Positions 1-16,539 of a DNA stretch of 64,000 bases are shown here, in pieces. This stretch comes from Acanthopleura granulata (taxonomy: Eukaryota > Mollusca > Polyplacophora > Chitonida > Chitonidae). The stretch lies in the NCBI GenBank assembly GCA_016165875.1, contig JABBOT010000011.1:11301491-11365490 (forward strand). Direction: 5' to 3'. Position 1 is the first letter of the stretch. Every line of letters begins with the position of its first letter. The notes beneath the pieces were generated by a model. It ran no database searches. It saw nothing but the letters and a program-made list of their open reading frames with translations, and was not told where the DNA came from. The position numbers and the translations under genes are program-made.

Positions 1-199
1 ATATTGCATTTCTGGCATAGTGTCAAGGTAAGTAACTGAGTGAAGGTGAAAAAGATATTACGCAAGCCTTACATCGGGTGTGTCCGGGACCTTGCCTGTC
101 GATCACTGCGGTACGTCTCCTTCTCAATGAAGCTCTGCCCGACGAGAAAAAAAGGTTTTTTTAACCTGATCTTGCGATTATTGACCCGGGACGCCCATT

Positions 200-760
200 T
201 TAGTTGACAGTTGGAATACGAATGTGAGTTTCGACGCCTACGTTCGGGACCTTATTCCAAATCCTGACAAGGTCTCGTGTTATTTCATCCACTTTTTGAG
301 TTCGGTGTGTTTGCCATCTCATGCACCGACCCATTCCGTCCCAGACCTGTTCAATGGGTGCCAAATCTGGGGAAAATGCAGGCCACGAATCGGAGCAGAT
401 CAGTGTTGCATGGTTTCTGCAGAAATAATCTTCTGACTCGGGCGGAGTGAGTGCGGACATCATCTTCTGGAAATGTGATCTCTGGGTTTGCACTGAACAA
501 AACTGCACCAGGCTAGAGAATCTACTCCCGGGAACCAACAGCATTTAAGTTGCCTTCAACAACAACAAGAGGACTGCGGTGCCGGAAAGCGAAACCTCCC
601 CACACTATCACCGATCCGTACCCAAGCCGTTTTCTCTCAATAACACAGGCGTCAACGGGACGTTCTCCTCCACAACGATACACGCGCTGTCATCGATCTG
701 GAAGTGAAAGGCTAACACGAGGTTCTTCCTGAAACATAACGTTTAGCCACCGTGAAATGT
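200..760 (-). pseudogene. Decayed Tc1/mariner-like transposase (C-terminal half)
   Basis: Read on the minus strand, the segment matches the catalytic half of Tc1-family DDE transposases in order. A VMFQEEPRV stretch stands where families have VLFTDESRF. Then come RVYRCGGERP, GSVIVWGG, a VVVEGNLNAV stretch, and WPAFSPDLAPIEQVWDGMGR, the hallmark WPxxSPDLxPIExxWD block, ending at a TAA at 202-200. The gene is dead: the first catalytic Asp position reads Glu, an in-frame TGA lies just before RVYRC, and around 450-470 the block that should hold the second Asp (DNARPHTAR in relatives) is readable only in a shifted frame as DDVRTHSAR. No N-terminal DNA-binding half or terminal inverted repeats were recognised. 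The family assignment rests on motif order and is firm. Which subfamily it belongs to is not clear. Confidence 0.85.
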
Positions 761-1760
761 ATCCGAGTACGGGCAAAAGGCTCGAACTGTGTTTCGTTGA
801 CGGTGTAAGTGCCTTCCAACTCGATTTTCATTGTGTTAATCCTGCGTTAGGCATACAAACGACTCGATTACGTACTTATAACGTTAGGGGTGGTATGCAT
901 GAAATGGTCTTGTCTGTTAAGGTGAACATTTGAGCGTTTGCAACGGCTTGAACCCAGGTGTCGAAACCGACAAACCGTCAACCAAAATAGCTTTTCCGGG
1001 TAAATAATCGCATGGACAGTTTCTAAAACGACAAATAACATAAACCAACAAAGAACTAAGAAAGTATATAAAATATGAAAAATTAGGACGGATTCATGCC
1101 AAGAGAAGCAGTCAACAGTTTTGAATGTTCTAGGTGGATGAGTCAGACGTTCTTATGATATCATAGCAACATTAGGCTTTAAATAATTACCACTTGGCAA
1201 CCCTTCGATAACTTTCATAATCTTTTTTCGTTCAGATTTTTTTTTCAATTCCCGGAAATTTCAATGCACAGTTATTGTTTTTAACCGTGTATATCAAAGT
1301 ATCGCTGCTCCGGTTTTACTCTCCATCCTGTAGTCTTTTACACTGACTTTTTATTAAGAAAAGCCCTTCGAGAGCAATTAGCGTATCCCTGCCAATTAAC
1401 CTCCACTAATGGATTCGATCATTGTGACGACATACGTCAGTCAGGCACCGATCACCACCTGCACCGGACTGAACCAGCCAGGGTCTCGACCTGATAATTG
1501 ATATGCAGGCGCCAAAGTTCATTCTGCATCAAGATGAGATGCCCTAAAGCATCCCCTGCAAGCAGCTGGCTCAGATGTAGTATTTATTCAAAAGTCTGCC
1601 AGCTGTGCACAAACGCTTTTCTCTTATTGGACAGGTACATACACTGGAGACAATGTTGATCCGGTATATTTCCAGTAAAAACCTGAACTGCTGTTGCAAC
1701 TGGAACCTACAAGGTTTGGACAACAAAGTGTGCACCAGCAGGCTAAAGACACTTGTCATA
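761..1760. other. Intergenic, no gene seen
   Basis: AT-rich DNA between the transposase relic and the beta-tubulin promoter. It may include the eroded N-terminal part of the Tc1-like element (up to about 1000), but no convincing coding frame, RNA gene or tandem repeat is visible. Confidence 0.5.
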
Positions 1761-6198
<4,438 letters not shown>

Positions 6199-6575
6199 AG
6201 CCTTCTTTCACATGTGGTCTATCTAACTTCTTAACACTGCTACTTATAATTGCAGTTTTGCATTGTCTATCCGTATGTTTAGAACTATGCCTCTTTTTCT
6301 CACACACTTAATCGTCGTCCTACAGATAGAATAGTGCTTAATGAACGACAACACCACCGGTTTACACTGCTGACATGTTAATCATTTTGTGCTGTCTTCA
6401 CAGTGAGCATATTCGGTGCCGATTTGTTAATTCTTTGAATCATTCAGCCACTTCCTTTGTTATTCAAAATTTTATGTGTCTGATTAGTTGAATTCCATAT
6501 TAGCTACTGTAAACTACTTACCATGTTTAAGATTGTCAATTTCAGATTTTAATAAACTGTCTGTACTATGGAACA
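6199..6575 (+). terminator. Beta-tubulin 3' UTR and candidate poly(A) signal
   Basis: After the TAA at 6196-6198 the first clear AATAAA is at 6551-6556, which gives a 3' UTR of about 375 nt. A degenerate SINE follows immediately. The cleavage site is inferred. Confidence 0.45.
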
Positions 6576-6633
6576 AGTGTTTTCATATACGGATTTATGG
6601 AGGCTTAAGCAGGGTTCGGGTGATGACTGTATT

Positions 6634-6900
6634 TTTATTTTTGCATTTATTTATTTGCTTTTTGTTTCACGCCTCACTCAACATTTTTACACTTATGCGA
6701 TGGCGCTCACTTCTGTGGGTGGTGGAAACCAGAATGTCAGGCCTAAGCCACCCGACGTAAACCACTGACAAGTTGCTTTATGACGACCTTTGCCACATGT
6801 AACGTACAGATATATATGCGCACCTTATACTGGTGGAAGGCAAGTGGTCTTCAACACACATACGACTGCGCAAATGGTCTTATGAGCGTGATCGACCGCT
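6634..6900 (-). mobile_element. Old, degenerate SINE-like copy
   Basis: TTTATTTATTTG, then TTTCACGCCTCACTCAAC, ACACTTATGCGATGGCG and GTGGGTGGTGGAAACC follow the same order as the tail and central domain of the intact minus-oriented SINEs, with heavy divergence. The distal part (6740-6900) may belong to another repeat. Confidence 0.4.
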
Positions 6901-7929
6901 TCTTGTCACCAGATCTCCACAGAGGCTGAGAAATTCCCTCTCCAAGGTCGGTACCGAACCAGTGTACACCGAACCAGAACCAGTACGCATCATCTAAATG
7001 GCCATTTCGCGCTGATTCCAAATATGGCTTTCGTGATTTTTGAACATTTTAGACGGAAATAAAACTGAGGTGCTATGGTTGAGTGTTTGGACAGTATTGA
7101 CGTCACAGTTTGTTTTTAGCTGCTAATCAGCTCCTCTGATTGCTATATGTCTACGGTCTTCGTGAATATATATGGAGTACACCTCTATGTGTATTCAGTG
7201 TGGAAATACAAAAGTTACAGTACATTTAGCAGCAAAAAAAAATTGCTGAAAGTAGACCTCAACGTTTAATTTAATTGAAGTAAATGGATTCGCTATCTGA
7301 TCAGCTCTGATGAACCCGACACCTCGTGATCTGTGGGTGAGATCATACTGCACCCGTCCATAGTTAGAAACTGCCGACATTCCAGCGCCCAAGCTATCTG
7401 CTCTCGTTTATCTTTTTGCACTCCTGATGGCATCCCTACTGAACTCACGTAGGCTGTCTCGCCTTACCACGTGGCCGGCGAATAATCATGATAACAGAGC
7501 TGTTACAGAAAGCTTGAAACACGGGAATTAAATTTTGGCTCATATTCTTTTAAGATTAACCTTTCAAGCTTAACTTCCCAAGTATAACTTTCCAAGCTTA
7601 ACATTTCAAGCTAATTAGGGCTATCTTTCGAAGTGCGACACCAAGTCCAGTTTGACAAGCTAAAAAGCCAAATACGCAAATTGGTTGGAACCGTCTTTTC
7701 AAAACTACTGTTTCCCTACACACAAATCGGCTGATTGTCGGTGTGATGAACCAAATCCGGTAAATGAGAGACTATCCCTCGACCAGTATGCATATAAACC
7801 GGATTTCCACTGACGACCACAACCATACCTACTTTCAGCAGTGTTTGCGCGAAACCATTTTTAGCTTTGTAACATATTAAAATTGCAGTTCATATGCATA
7901 TGCATCCTCACTTGGCGCTAAATTAGAAG
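6901..7929. other. Intergenic, no gene seen
   Basis: No coding exon recognised. A short imperfect internal repetition of CTTTCAAGCTTAAC-like words occurs at 7558-7612. Confidence 0.5.
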
Positions 7930-8158
7930 GGGGCATCCGTTGCCGAGAGCTCAGCACTTTAGCACGGCAAAGTGACCCAGGAACCTTTCACCAATATGGT
8001 GGCTGTCAGTTCAAGCCCAGCTCATGCTGGATTCCTCACCGAGTGTACGGGGTTTTTTCTCGCGCTCTGCCTGGTTTCGTACCATCATAATGTTCGCATA
8101 AAAGTGAAATAATCTTTAGTGCTGTGTAAAACACCAGTCGAATGCATAAATAAATCAA
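7930..8158 (+). mobile_element. SINE copy, diverged
   Basis: The B-box region AGTTCAAGCCCAGCTCATGC, a degraded central domain (GCTCTGCCTGGTTTCGTACC), AAGTGAAATAATCTTTAGT and the tail AAAACACCAGTCGAATG are all in the order of the intact family. Confidence 0.8.
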
Positions 8159-10253
8159 TGAGCAGAAATGGGAAGGCTGTCGACATAAAGGCAGTCACAG
8201 GCTTGGACTTCGTATATGCGGTGATGTCGGCATGCACTTACTGCTGGTTGAGATATGATATCTGGTGATATAATAATATCTTGGTAAAACATATGAAGTG
8301 CTGAAAGGATTGAGCTTGATAAGGACTACGGTTTAGAAATGTTCAAAATTAGAAATAATTCCTACCTGCCACCGAAAATCTCAACCTGCCACCAGAGACA
8401 CTCTTCATCTTTACAGTTGCAGTAAATTAATATAATTAGATCTGTTATTAGTCAAAGCTGGTTTGAATACGTTTAAGAAGTCCTTTTGATCTTCGTAAAT
8501 CTTCGTAATTTTACTTTGAATCAGATGAATTTATTTATGAATAGTGTTACATTTGTTTGTAGGTCGATTATGTAAGCCAAATAATAAGCAAAAATAAGCA
8601 AGTCTGATATAAACAACACACAAAAAAGGATAGACAGCCTGTGATTTGTTTTTGATAGCTTAATTTCAAATGCCATTCAAAAAATCTTGATGCAGACATG
8701 ACCAATGTATCCATTCAGAATATTAATCAGACCACTCACATCAATAGTTTTGATTCCATTGCTCAACTGCTGTAAGACATCTTCAGATTTCTTTTGAGTG
8801 AATGAATGACTAAAGAATGTCAGTGTTAGCCAGGATTTGACTGACAGGGAGTGCAAATAAAAAACCTGAGAAGCACTAACCCTCCACCCCCAGCTGCCCG
8901 CCCGCCCGCCGGCAAATCCCCCCTTAAATTAAATTAAATAAAATCATAGATCTTGACGATAAAACATCTATATGACAAATATGTATAAGAACTAGAGCCC
9001 AAGGGCTGTGAAATTGGGCTATTGTTCTTCTTTTAATTTTATTCTTCTTATAACTAGTGACCAGTTGTCTTCCAGGACAATTCGTTATTTTTCTCCTCGC
9101 ACAAAGTGCCTATCCGTTACCCACTTCATTGTGGGTTGAGGAGTGTCAGCTGACTTCAGGCCTTGCACAGAATCACTCAACTGCTAATGCCAGAACGTCA
9201 TGGAAATTTATTGCTATGCACAAAACCCCACAGAAAACAGCTGATCAACAAACATAGTATAGTCATATGAAATGCACGTGTACAGAAATTACTCGTAAAT
9301 GAAATAGGTTAGAACTTTTAAAAAAGTTTACAGATTCATCATTCAACATCAGAGCTAACAGTTATTTCGTATGTTAAAATATTTAATATGAATCAGACAC
9401 CTGATTTGTGAGGAGGGGGAAGGGGCAGTTTCAATAAGCATATACAGGTATACTAAACCGAAAATCCAGCAACCTGCGGATGGTCTACAGACAGACATCC
9501 CTCAGGCTCTGTGCGGTTTCCTTCCACCATAATGCTTGCTGCCTGCGTAAAACACCAATGAAATAAATGAACGGAGAATCACATATTTCTGTAACGCTCA
9601 AGATTAAAAATCCTGTGAAGCTGAATTAAGACTGTCCACAAAGCTGCAAATGTTTCAGAATATTTGTCTAAGAATATGTTCATTAATATTCTATAATAGC
9701 AAACACAAATACCCGCAGGCACTTATATTCACAGAACCAATGTTTAAGTTACCATGAAACAGGAGGCAAAGAGACAGACAAGCCAAAAATCGCATGTGTG
9801 CTTTGCTAGGAAACCATGAAAGCATAACCTGTGTGCTTTTTTGTAATATTTATAAAACAATGTTAAATATGTTCTCATCCTATTGTCTTATTAATTCATC
9901 CTATGAAGCTTATTTTTGATGTGATTGCTAAGAAATAAAAGTTTATGTACAGTCTATCAGGGTTTTCATTAGTAACCAGCAGGTGGCGAGAACGGGTGAT
10001 GGACTCAGGATTGAGATGAATGTCAGAATTATAAAATAACACTCCCAGTCCATCTAGTTGGATTAACACCCCTTCTATTCCGGTTTTCACTCTAGTCCAG
10101 TCCGTTATTCTTGGGCAGTAACCCAAGGGTCAGGTCAAATGGCATACCCGCCTTCTCATAATTAACTTCCACATGATTCTTTATTTCCACTATTTTAATG
10201 ACAACCCAAGTGCTCAATTGTCGCAAGGTAGACCTAAATAAAATTAGGAACTG
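8159..10253. other. Intergenic, no gene seen apart from a SINE fragment
   Basis: AT-rich DNA with low-complexity patches: a GCCCGCCCGCCCGCC run near 8897 and TTAAATTAAATTAAATAAAA near 8926. Small frames at 9057-9257 (plus) and 9896-10126 (minus) show no recognisable domain and no convincing splice context. Confidence 0.5.
9466..9571 (+). mobile_element. 5'-truncated SINE fragment
   Basis: Begins at CCAGCAACCTGCGGATGG of the central domain and ends in GTAAAACACCAATGAAATAA. The head is missing, as expected for a truncated retrotransposed copy, and the AAGTGAAATATTC block is deleted. Confidence 0.8.
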
Positions 10254-10422
10254 TTAAATACATCCATGCAAGCTATCTTGAATGATGTAAATCTTTTCAG
10301 TACACACGCCACCACAGGCAGTCAAGGTACCGAGTGGTATGTGACATTTACCGTTACCAGCCTCAAAATACCGCAAGAGCATTCGATGACCTTTGGGGAT
10401 ATAAAGCTGAAACGAAAATAAA
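10254..10422 (-). other. Candidate cystine-knot-type exon (uncertain)
   Basis: On the minus strand a strong acceptor (polypyrimidine tract then TTTCGTTTCAG, about 10432-10421) opens an exon-like frame. It reads YFEAGNGKCHIPLGTLTACG then GVCTEK before a TAA at 10256-10254. The spacing C-x9-C-x-G-x-C is that of the ring motif of CTCK/glycoprotein-hormone-like cystine knots (GPA2, GPB5, bursicon, DAN families). A GT that could act as donor lies in GGATGTATTT just before the stop. About 150 bp upstream on the same strand is a Met with a hydrophobic, signal-peptide-like stretch (ILASFLGVFFIALLG), but no exon joining the two was found, and no downstream exon with the remaining cysteines was found. 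It may be chance. Confidence 0.2.
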
Positions 10423-11068
10423 TGAAAGCACCACACAAGACATGATTGAAAGTTCTAATCAATGCATAATCATCGCATATATATCCCAATAAAGCAATGA
10501 AGAAAACACCAAGAAAGGAAGCTAATATTTGGCCAAAACACATGGTCAATTTCGACAAGCGCACTGTCACTGAGTACTTCGGTGAAACTACTTCCGGAAA
10601 TTTCTCCACATTTTTTTCATGCCTCCATAATGGGCCTCATAAAAATGCATATCAAGACAGTACATAATGGATTCGTCATTTGCTATTATTAAGATTAACC
10701 AATTCAGATCACCAATTTACACTAGAGTGTTTTCAGATCTTGTACAGAGGGGGCAAATTCACAGAAGCATAACCAAAATCCCGTCCACCTGATAGATTTT
10801 TTTACAAATATAGTGACATAAAATCAATATTGAGATATCTGTTACAACTTCTACTCTCTGTTGATGTAATTAATGTGTACAGAATTCTCTCTTCATAAGA
10901 AGGATCAAACTTTCTTATTGTACAGGAAATTTGGGCTCTGCAATACAAAAAACTCTCAAAAGAAAGATGGATACACTGTATATTCCGGACTAAGTTAAGT
11001 GATAGCTCCCACGTAATTCTGAGCTGACACCCTCCGCTTGCACCTAATTTACACTGTCACTACAACGT

Positions 11069-11689
11069 TTATACCCGAGAAAGAGAGGCAAGGTTATGTT
11101 GTGTTGCATGAAGTTTAATGGGTGAAACCCAACAGCTTTGTTCATGCGTGAACTGCCCGGCCTTGATTTGTAAATGCACTTGCCCTTTCGAGTTGACATC
11201 ACACCAATGATCCCAAATCGGTAAATCGGATATATTTTCTAACCGCCAAAGTTTTCTTGACATTGTGGGATTGATGACTTTCAAACCCAAGGTTTGATGG
11301 AAACTGTGAAGGAAAAAACACCGGCTATCTTCACACCTGACCAACCTTTTTTTGTCTTCGAATAGCCCGAACCGTACTTTTCCATATGCCAAAATAGGAG
11401 GTTCTTGTGGGGGCCCCCAGCTGCATGCCAGCAGGGAGGAGCTGCGGCAAAAAAGGGGGCCCTTGTGGGGACTCTTAGATAACTGAGGCTTAAAAGAAAA
11501 ATCTTCCGTTTTGGACTTGTTACTGCAATATTCAAAATCAAAATGAATCAGTTTATTGTCGTGGTTATTTAACCCAAGGAAATAAATACCTGTAGAATAC
11601 AGAGAAGCAGCGGCTTTTGGAAGACGATGGACATTATCGATCAAATCCAGCCAAGCGCTGTATACAAAAGAGCAATAACAACAAAACAC
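11069..11689 (-). CDS. Unidentified 206-codon ORF
   Basis: The longest minus-strand frame in this gene-poor stretch that is not made of repeats. The translation is rich in Cys, Trp and His (for example WDHWCDVNSKGQVHLQIKAG) and has no transmembrane segment or family motif I recognise. A possible acceptor (CTCTTTTGTATACAG) and donor (TCTACAG|GTATTT) near its start could instead frame a 60-70-bp exon, so the ORF as a whole may not be translated. Its base composition is somewhat richer in GC than the flanks. It could be a fragment of an unrecognised gene, an old mobile element or chance. Confidence 0.2.
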   Translation of the reverse strand: MFCCYCSFVYSAWLDLIDNVHRLPKAAASLYSTGIYFLGLNNHDNKLIHFDFEYCSNKSKTEDFSFKPQLSKSPHKGPLFCRSSSLLACSWGPPQEPPILAYGKVRFGLFEDKKRLVRCEDSRCFFLHSFHQTLGLKVINPTMSRKLWRLENISDLPIWDHWCDVNSKGQVHLQIKAGQFTHEQSCWVSPIKLHATQHNLASLSRV

Positions 11690-14360
11690 GAACCACGAGC
11701 ATACATGGTTCGAAAAATCACATTTCGTAATTGATACCCTTTATGTTTCTCATCTGTGATATTTACCATGGCGTTCTGTGCTCTACAACCAGAATTTTCA
11801 CATATCAGCCGCTTTTACTACCTGTCGCCAGCGGCAGGTGACTTTCTTTTCAGCTTGCCATCTGAAATTATTACCTGCCGAGGGAGGTAAACAAGTGAAC
11901 ATTTCGAGTCTTGCTATTGCAGTGATGTAGTATTGTTCCACTTTCAACACCATGTCAAAATTATATATTCGTTCACCGAAAAGGAAAAACATGCATTTTT
12001 CATGTCATAATTTTAATCAGCAAAAGACCGTCCAAAATTAACTAGAACAAGTTGCTGACTATGTAAAAGCCTTCCGAGCACTTGGTCACCATTGTACCCT
12101 TACCTATTTGCCCCAGCTTGACCACTCACAAATTACATAACGTTCCCCCAAGCATGACGTTCAGTTTATCCCAGCTTCATATCATAATTTCAGTTCCCAA
12201 AAATCAGCTAAAACGTGTCTCCGGCTGTTTAAGAAGTCAGAACTTCCGGGACCTAGAGGTACCAGATACTCGCCTATTGAACAAGGGTAATTTTTCTTCT
12301 GCTTGAGCCAATTCACATTTCACGATGATTCACTTCCCCCGAGTTGTATATGGAAGGGTCACTAAAAATCTCTTAGTAGCGAAAAATTTGAACGTGTGAG
12401 GAAACAAAATCATTAAGTTTTATGCTTTGAGACAAATGCATATCTGTGTAGGCCTACAGTTCAAGTGGTTCACCCAAAAACAAGCACAAAGCGGTTTGGG
12501 TCGGATTCAATCCTGCGTACATGGCATACGATTTGTAGACCCCGTTTAGCTATTTGTTTTCTCCATGTAAAAGATAAGCCCTTTTAAGCTGAATCCACTT
12601 CAAAATGCCTTCATGAATTTTGCCCAGTATATATTTTGCATAGAAGAATTATACGATGTTCCCTCTTCCGTAGGTTTAACCTAGTTTTCCTTCATAATTT
12701 TCGTTGCCAATGTCGCCTAAAACGCATCCTCCCTCGCCTCTTGGACAGATAAAGTAGAGTATTTCCTTGCTCTGCCTCTCTTGTCGGAACAAGATAGCAG
12801 ACAGCTAACCTCGCAACGATGAACATTGAATCACGAAAACCTAACACTCGCCAGTTAGTTTGTGAACCGTTTATTCTGGATGGGAAGCAGTAATGGCTGG
12901 AAGGAACAAAAATAAACAATGAGGACAAAGTTCACAGCGGAATTATAAACAAAGAATCAAACAATGAGCATTAATTTACAATGCCATACAGGGACAATAC
13001 TGTGCACAAAATGAACCGTAGTTATGAAGAGTCAGCTCCCTTGAACAGATTTATCAGGAGTGACCTCTAGACTATAAGTGCACTGTTCAAATTATTAAGA
13101 ACTAGGCCTGAATGTCTTAAATAACTTCGAAAACATCAGTAATTTTACCTTAGAAGTATAACGGTAAGTGTGGCGGCATATAGCCATGGTCAACTTCGCT
13201 GAGTGTCGTGTACTACAGCTTGTAGGCTAAAGGTCAGGGATTTGCTGTATATGTTGGTGCTGTCAAATTAGAATGTTTTTCCTCTCAGGATTTGCTAACA
13301 TCAAACACGCACAATTCACAAACTCAGTTCGAAAACAAGAGATTGTCATGATAGGTTCGATATGCAAATGTCACCCACACTTTGATGGGCTCTACGCTCA
13401 CAGAATCTGTCAGGTTTCATCGTGGCCTGAGACGAAGACTAATGGCTTTCTCGCAGGGTTGACGCAACTGCCCTCCTAGGCACAGGCATGATGTGAATAT
13501 TTAACAGTTTCGTCAATGATTGGCAGCACAAACAACATTTTACGACGTTCTATTAACCCCTGGGGTGGGGGAAGGGGGAAGGAGGGTTTCTAGTATCCTT
13601 AAGATTAAATCCAACTTAAAATACTTTTATGAATTCCAACCATGAAATACTTTTTAGGCCTACTTTGCATGGCTTCAAAAAAGAAGAAAAAAAAAATGCT
13701 TTAAATACCAAGTTATAGGCGACAATGCGTACTGGTATGTCACCTCCAGGGCCCGCACTGCGCCCCTAGTTTGCTGTGGTAATCCTTTTTTTTTGCCACC
13801 ACCCCCCGACTTTTTGGAAACTTCTTTCACCTATGAGAATGATGGGCTTTACATATACATGTACATACACAGGCCTACATGTGGTTCTTATGAATTTCAT
13901 AAGCAAATATGTTGTTGGTGAAAAATCCAAGCAACAAACGGAACAGTGATACGCCAAATGAATCGCAACATAGGCGTACATGTACTTGTGTATTTGTCGA
14001 ATTTGACTGGAGATGAAGGCAGCCAGAAGTGGACTTCAACTTGACTGCCCTTTTGCCACTGTGTCAAAAATTGACGCGGGGATATATTGACACGGTTGCC
14101 CAGGTTCCTGATTTGGCAATCAACAGCTTTATTAACAGTTTAGCATCATTTCGACATATCGGCATGAAATGGGTTGGAAAGAAGATTTTCGGCTTAAAAG
14201 ACTTCGCATGTCGATACTATAGGTGGTGGAAAGCAAGGAATCTGATATTTCCCCGATAAATATAAGAATTATTAGTTCATCATCATTGTTTTCTCGATAT
14301 TAATTATTGCCATTCAACTCTACTCAGGTGACTGCAATCAGTAATTGCTAGACGGGTGAG
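11690..14360. other. Intergenic, no gene seen
   Basis: No supported exon. A purine/G-rich run (GGGGTGGGGGAAGGGGGAAG) near 13561 and homopolymer stretches near 13680-13700 are the only compositional features. Confidence 0.5.
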
Positions 14361-14575
14361 ATGTATGATATGGTTGAACTGAATATGTGCTCTGTGAAGT
14401 TTGCATTTACCGCCAGGTGTTTTACTCATGCGCAGTCATTCTTGTCCTACCAAGAACCATTTCCGTTCTGGAGATGCAAGCACTTGCGATACAAGAAAGA
14501 ATGCACACCGCCTCTCCTCATCGGAGTGTGTAACCATTGTCCGCTCGCCAAGGCTGGTCGCTTTCACGAAAACAG
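14361..14575 (+). promoter_or_regulatory. Possible upstream noncoding exon/promoter of the scramblase gene (speculative)
   Basis: The scramblase start codon lies in an exon that begins with an acceptor at 17160, so at least one 5' UTR exon is upstream. This comparatively GC-rich patch ends in a plausible donor (GAAAACAG|GTAAAC, exon end 14575). The link is inference only; transcript data would decide. Confidence 0.15.
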
Positions 14576-16539
14576 GTAAACATGTCTGCGATTCGCAGCT
14601 CAGAGCTGACTTTTTGGGCTGACAGGTCAATTTCTCGTGACAGTGTCGGTCTAGTGATGATGGCAGACGTAACGGAAGTGTATAATCTGACACTGTCACC
14701 CGAAGTATGCTGTTGTTGTTGTTGTTCATTGCACATCAGCGGGAGAAACTTGACTTTGACAGCTGTTGTTGTTGTTTCTAGCGCGAACTGGCCGCTAATC
14801 GAAACATGGCCAGTCCAGTGATTGGAAACATTATTTGATATCCACAGCTTTCTGGATTGTTTAGCTAAGCTTGCTGTCGCGTGGTTGAATGACGTTGATT
14901 CACTGAAGAGCCAATATTTCACAATGAACGTCAGGAAAGTTTTTCAGCCAGTAACAAAATAACAAGACTAGTCTTTAAAACTGCTTTACTTTCTTCTTCA
15001 TGTCATGGATTTTAATTATCACAGTACTAAAATAAAGGATAAAATGACATTGACCAACATGACGCCACAAGTGAAGGTTGTTGATTTTCTTTTCGCTAAT
15101 TGTCTACAGTAACTTATATTTTTCGGTGTCACACTGTCAGTGATGAATGTGCTCAGTGCCTACCTTCTTAAAACTGTGTAAATCGATTTTCCTAAATCAG
15201 GTTATCCTTTTCCAGACAGGGATGATGATAGATTAGCAAGATTTGAACTGGTTGTAGGTATCAGGGCTTTTATTCCTGATAAATGCTTGTTCTATGTTCA
15301 CATTTTGGCGCTCACGCTAAGTCACGCATATGTCACAAGATGAGGGGAATAACATGACAGCTTCTTAATGGTAAATACTTCATGTGATCTAAATAAACTA
15401 TTGACACCTAAGCCCGTTGCCAGAAAAATTTCAAAGGAAACAAATAATTCCTACAGCACGTCAACATGGTGAATGTACTAGGAGGATTCATCAAACTTTC
15501 GTTAAGACCATGGGTGTGCTGTTCCTCAGGTTTCCTTTATGAGCTAAGTCCATGAACAAGGAACCCACTTAATCCTTTTGCTTGGCCTCTGTGGCTCAGT
15601 TGGGCTCTACCTGGTTTCCTCACACCGTAATGCTGGCTGCCATTATATAAGTGAAATATTCTTGAATACAGTGTAAAACACTAATGAAATAAATAAATAA
15701 ATTAATCATTTTGCAGAATGACTGTTTGCTATCATTGTGACTGGAGTTACATGTACCCCCCCCTTCCCAGTTAACTGGGGGAAAAGTACATACCTCTTAA
15801 GAGTTTGTAAATGTTTTATACATGTATACATTGTGGGTAGAGTTTTAAATGGCCAGCATGAAACTGTAAACATGTGTCAGAAGGGAAGAGTTGATCTGCT
15901 TCGAGCACAGTCTCTTTGCTTGTAGAGGATAACTGGGTAATGGAGATTGCGTGATGTCTTATATAGTTATTAGCATTTATTATGGTGGTCGGTTTGAACA
16001 AGATCTTGGGCAAATACAGTCATTGTTTACATTAAGCTGGACTTTGCTGCATTTGAGATCTGTGGAAATACGACTCCCAGTTTGTTTCAATGAAGTCAGA
16101 ACTGTAAAACACATGATCACATTGTACGGGACTAACTTTGCCGACTGCATCCTGCTCATGCAATGTGTAATTTGACATTGGGCCCCTTTGCCCAAAAGAT
16201 CTAAATGAGTGTCAGGTAGCAGGCAAGTGACGGGTCTTTCGTGCACTCCAGTTCCCGCTACGGCTCCACCCATAAGAATAATGGCTATCATAATGTGCAT
16301 GCAAGTGAAAAATCCATGAACGCTAATTGTGACCGGATCCTTTCCGCTCTGACCTAAGCCTGGCCGATTTTGAAGACTTCATTTGCCTTGTACAGTAGAT
16401 GACCGCACTATTGGATTGACTAGTGAACACTCAATACATGCATAGACAAGAATTGCAGAAATGACCCTGACAGTGGCTGATATGGTTTCAGTTTTTTGTA
16501 CTAGCCCTTCCTCATGAAGCCAGCTCACAACAGTGAGCA
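14576..16539. other. Intergenic or 5' UTR intron, no gene seen
   Basis: Contains TGTTGTTGTTGTTG-type trinucleotide runs near 14711 and 14764 and one SINE fragment, but no supported exon. Confidence 0.45.
15582..15704 (+). mobile_element. Internally deleted SINE
   Basis: The head TTGGCCTCTGTGGCTCAGTT joins directly to GGGCTCTACCTGGTTTCCTC, skipping about 150 bp including the B box, and continues through AAGTGAAATATTCTTGAATA to an AAATAAATAAATAAATTAAT tail. Confidence 0.85.

Noticed and set aside
14401..14922. Several overlapping frames on both strands
   Set aside because: Mutually overlapping, no domain, no consistent exon structure; kept only as a possible promoter or UTR exon.
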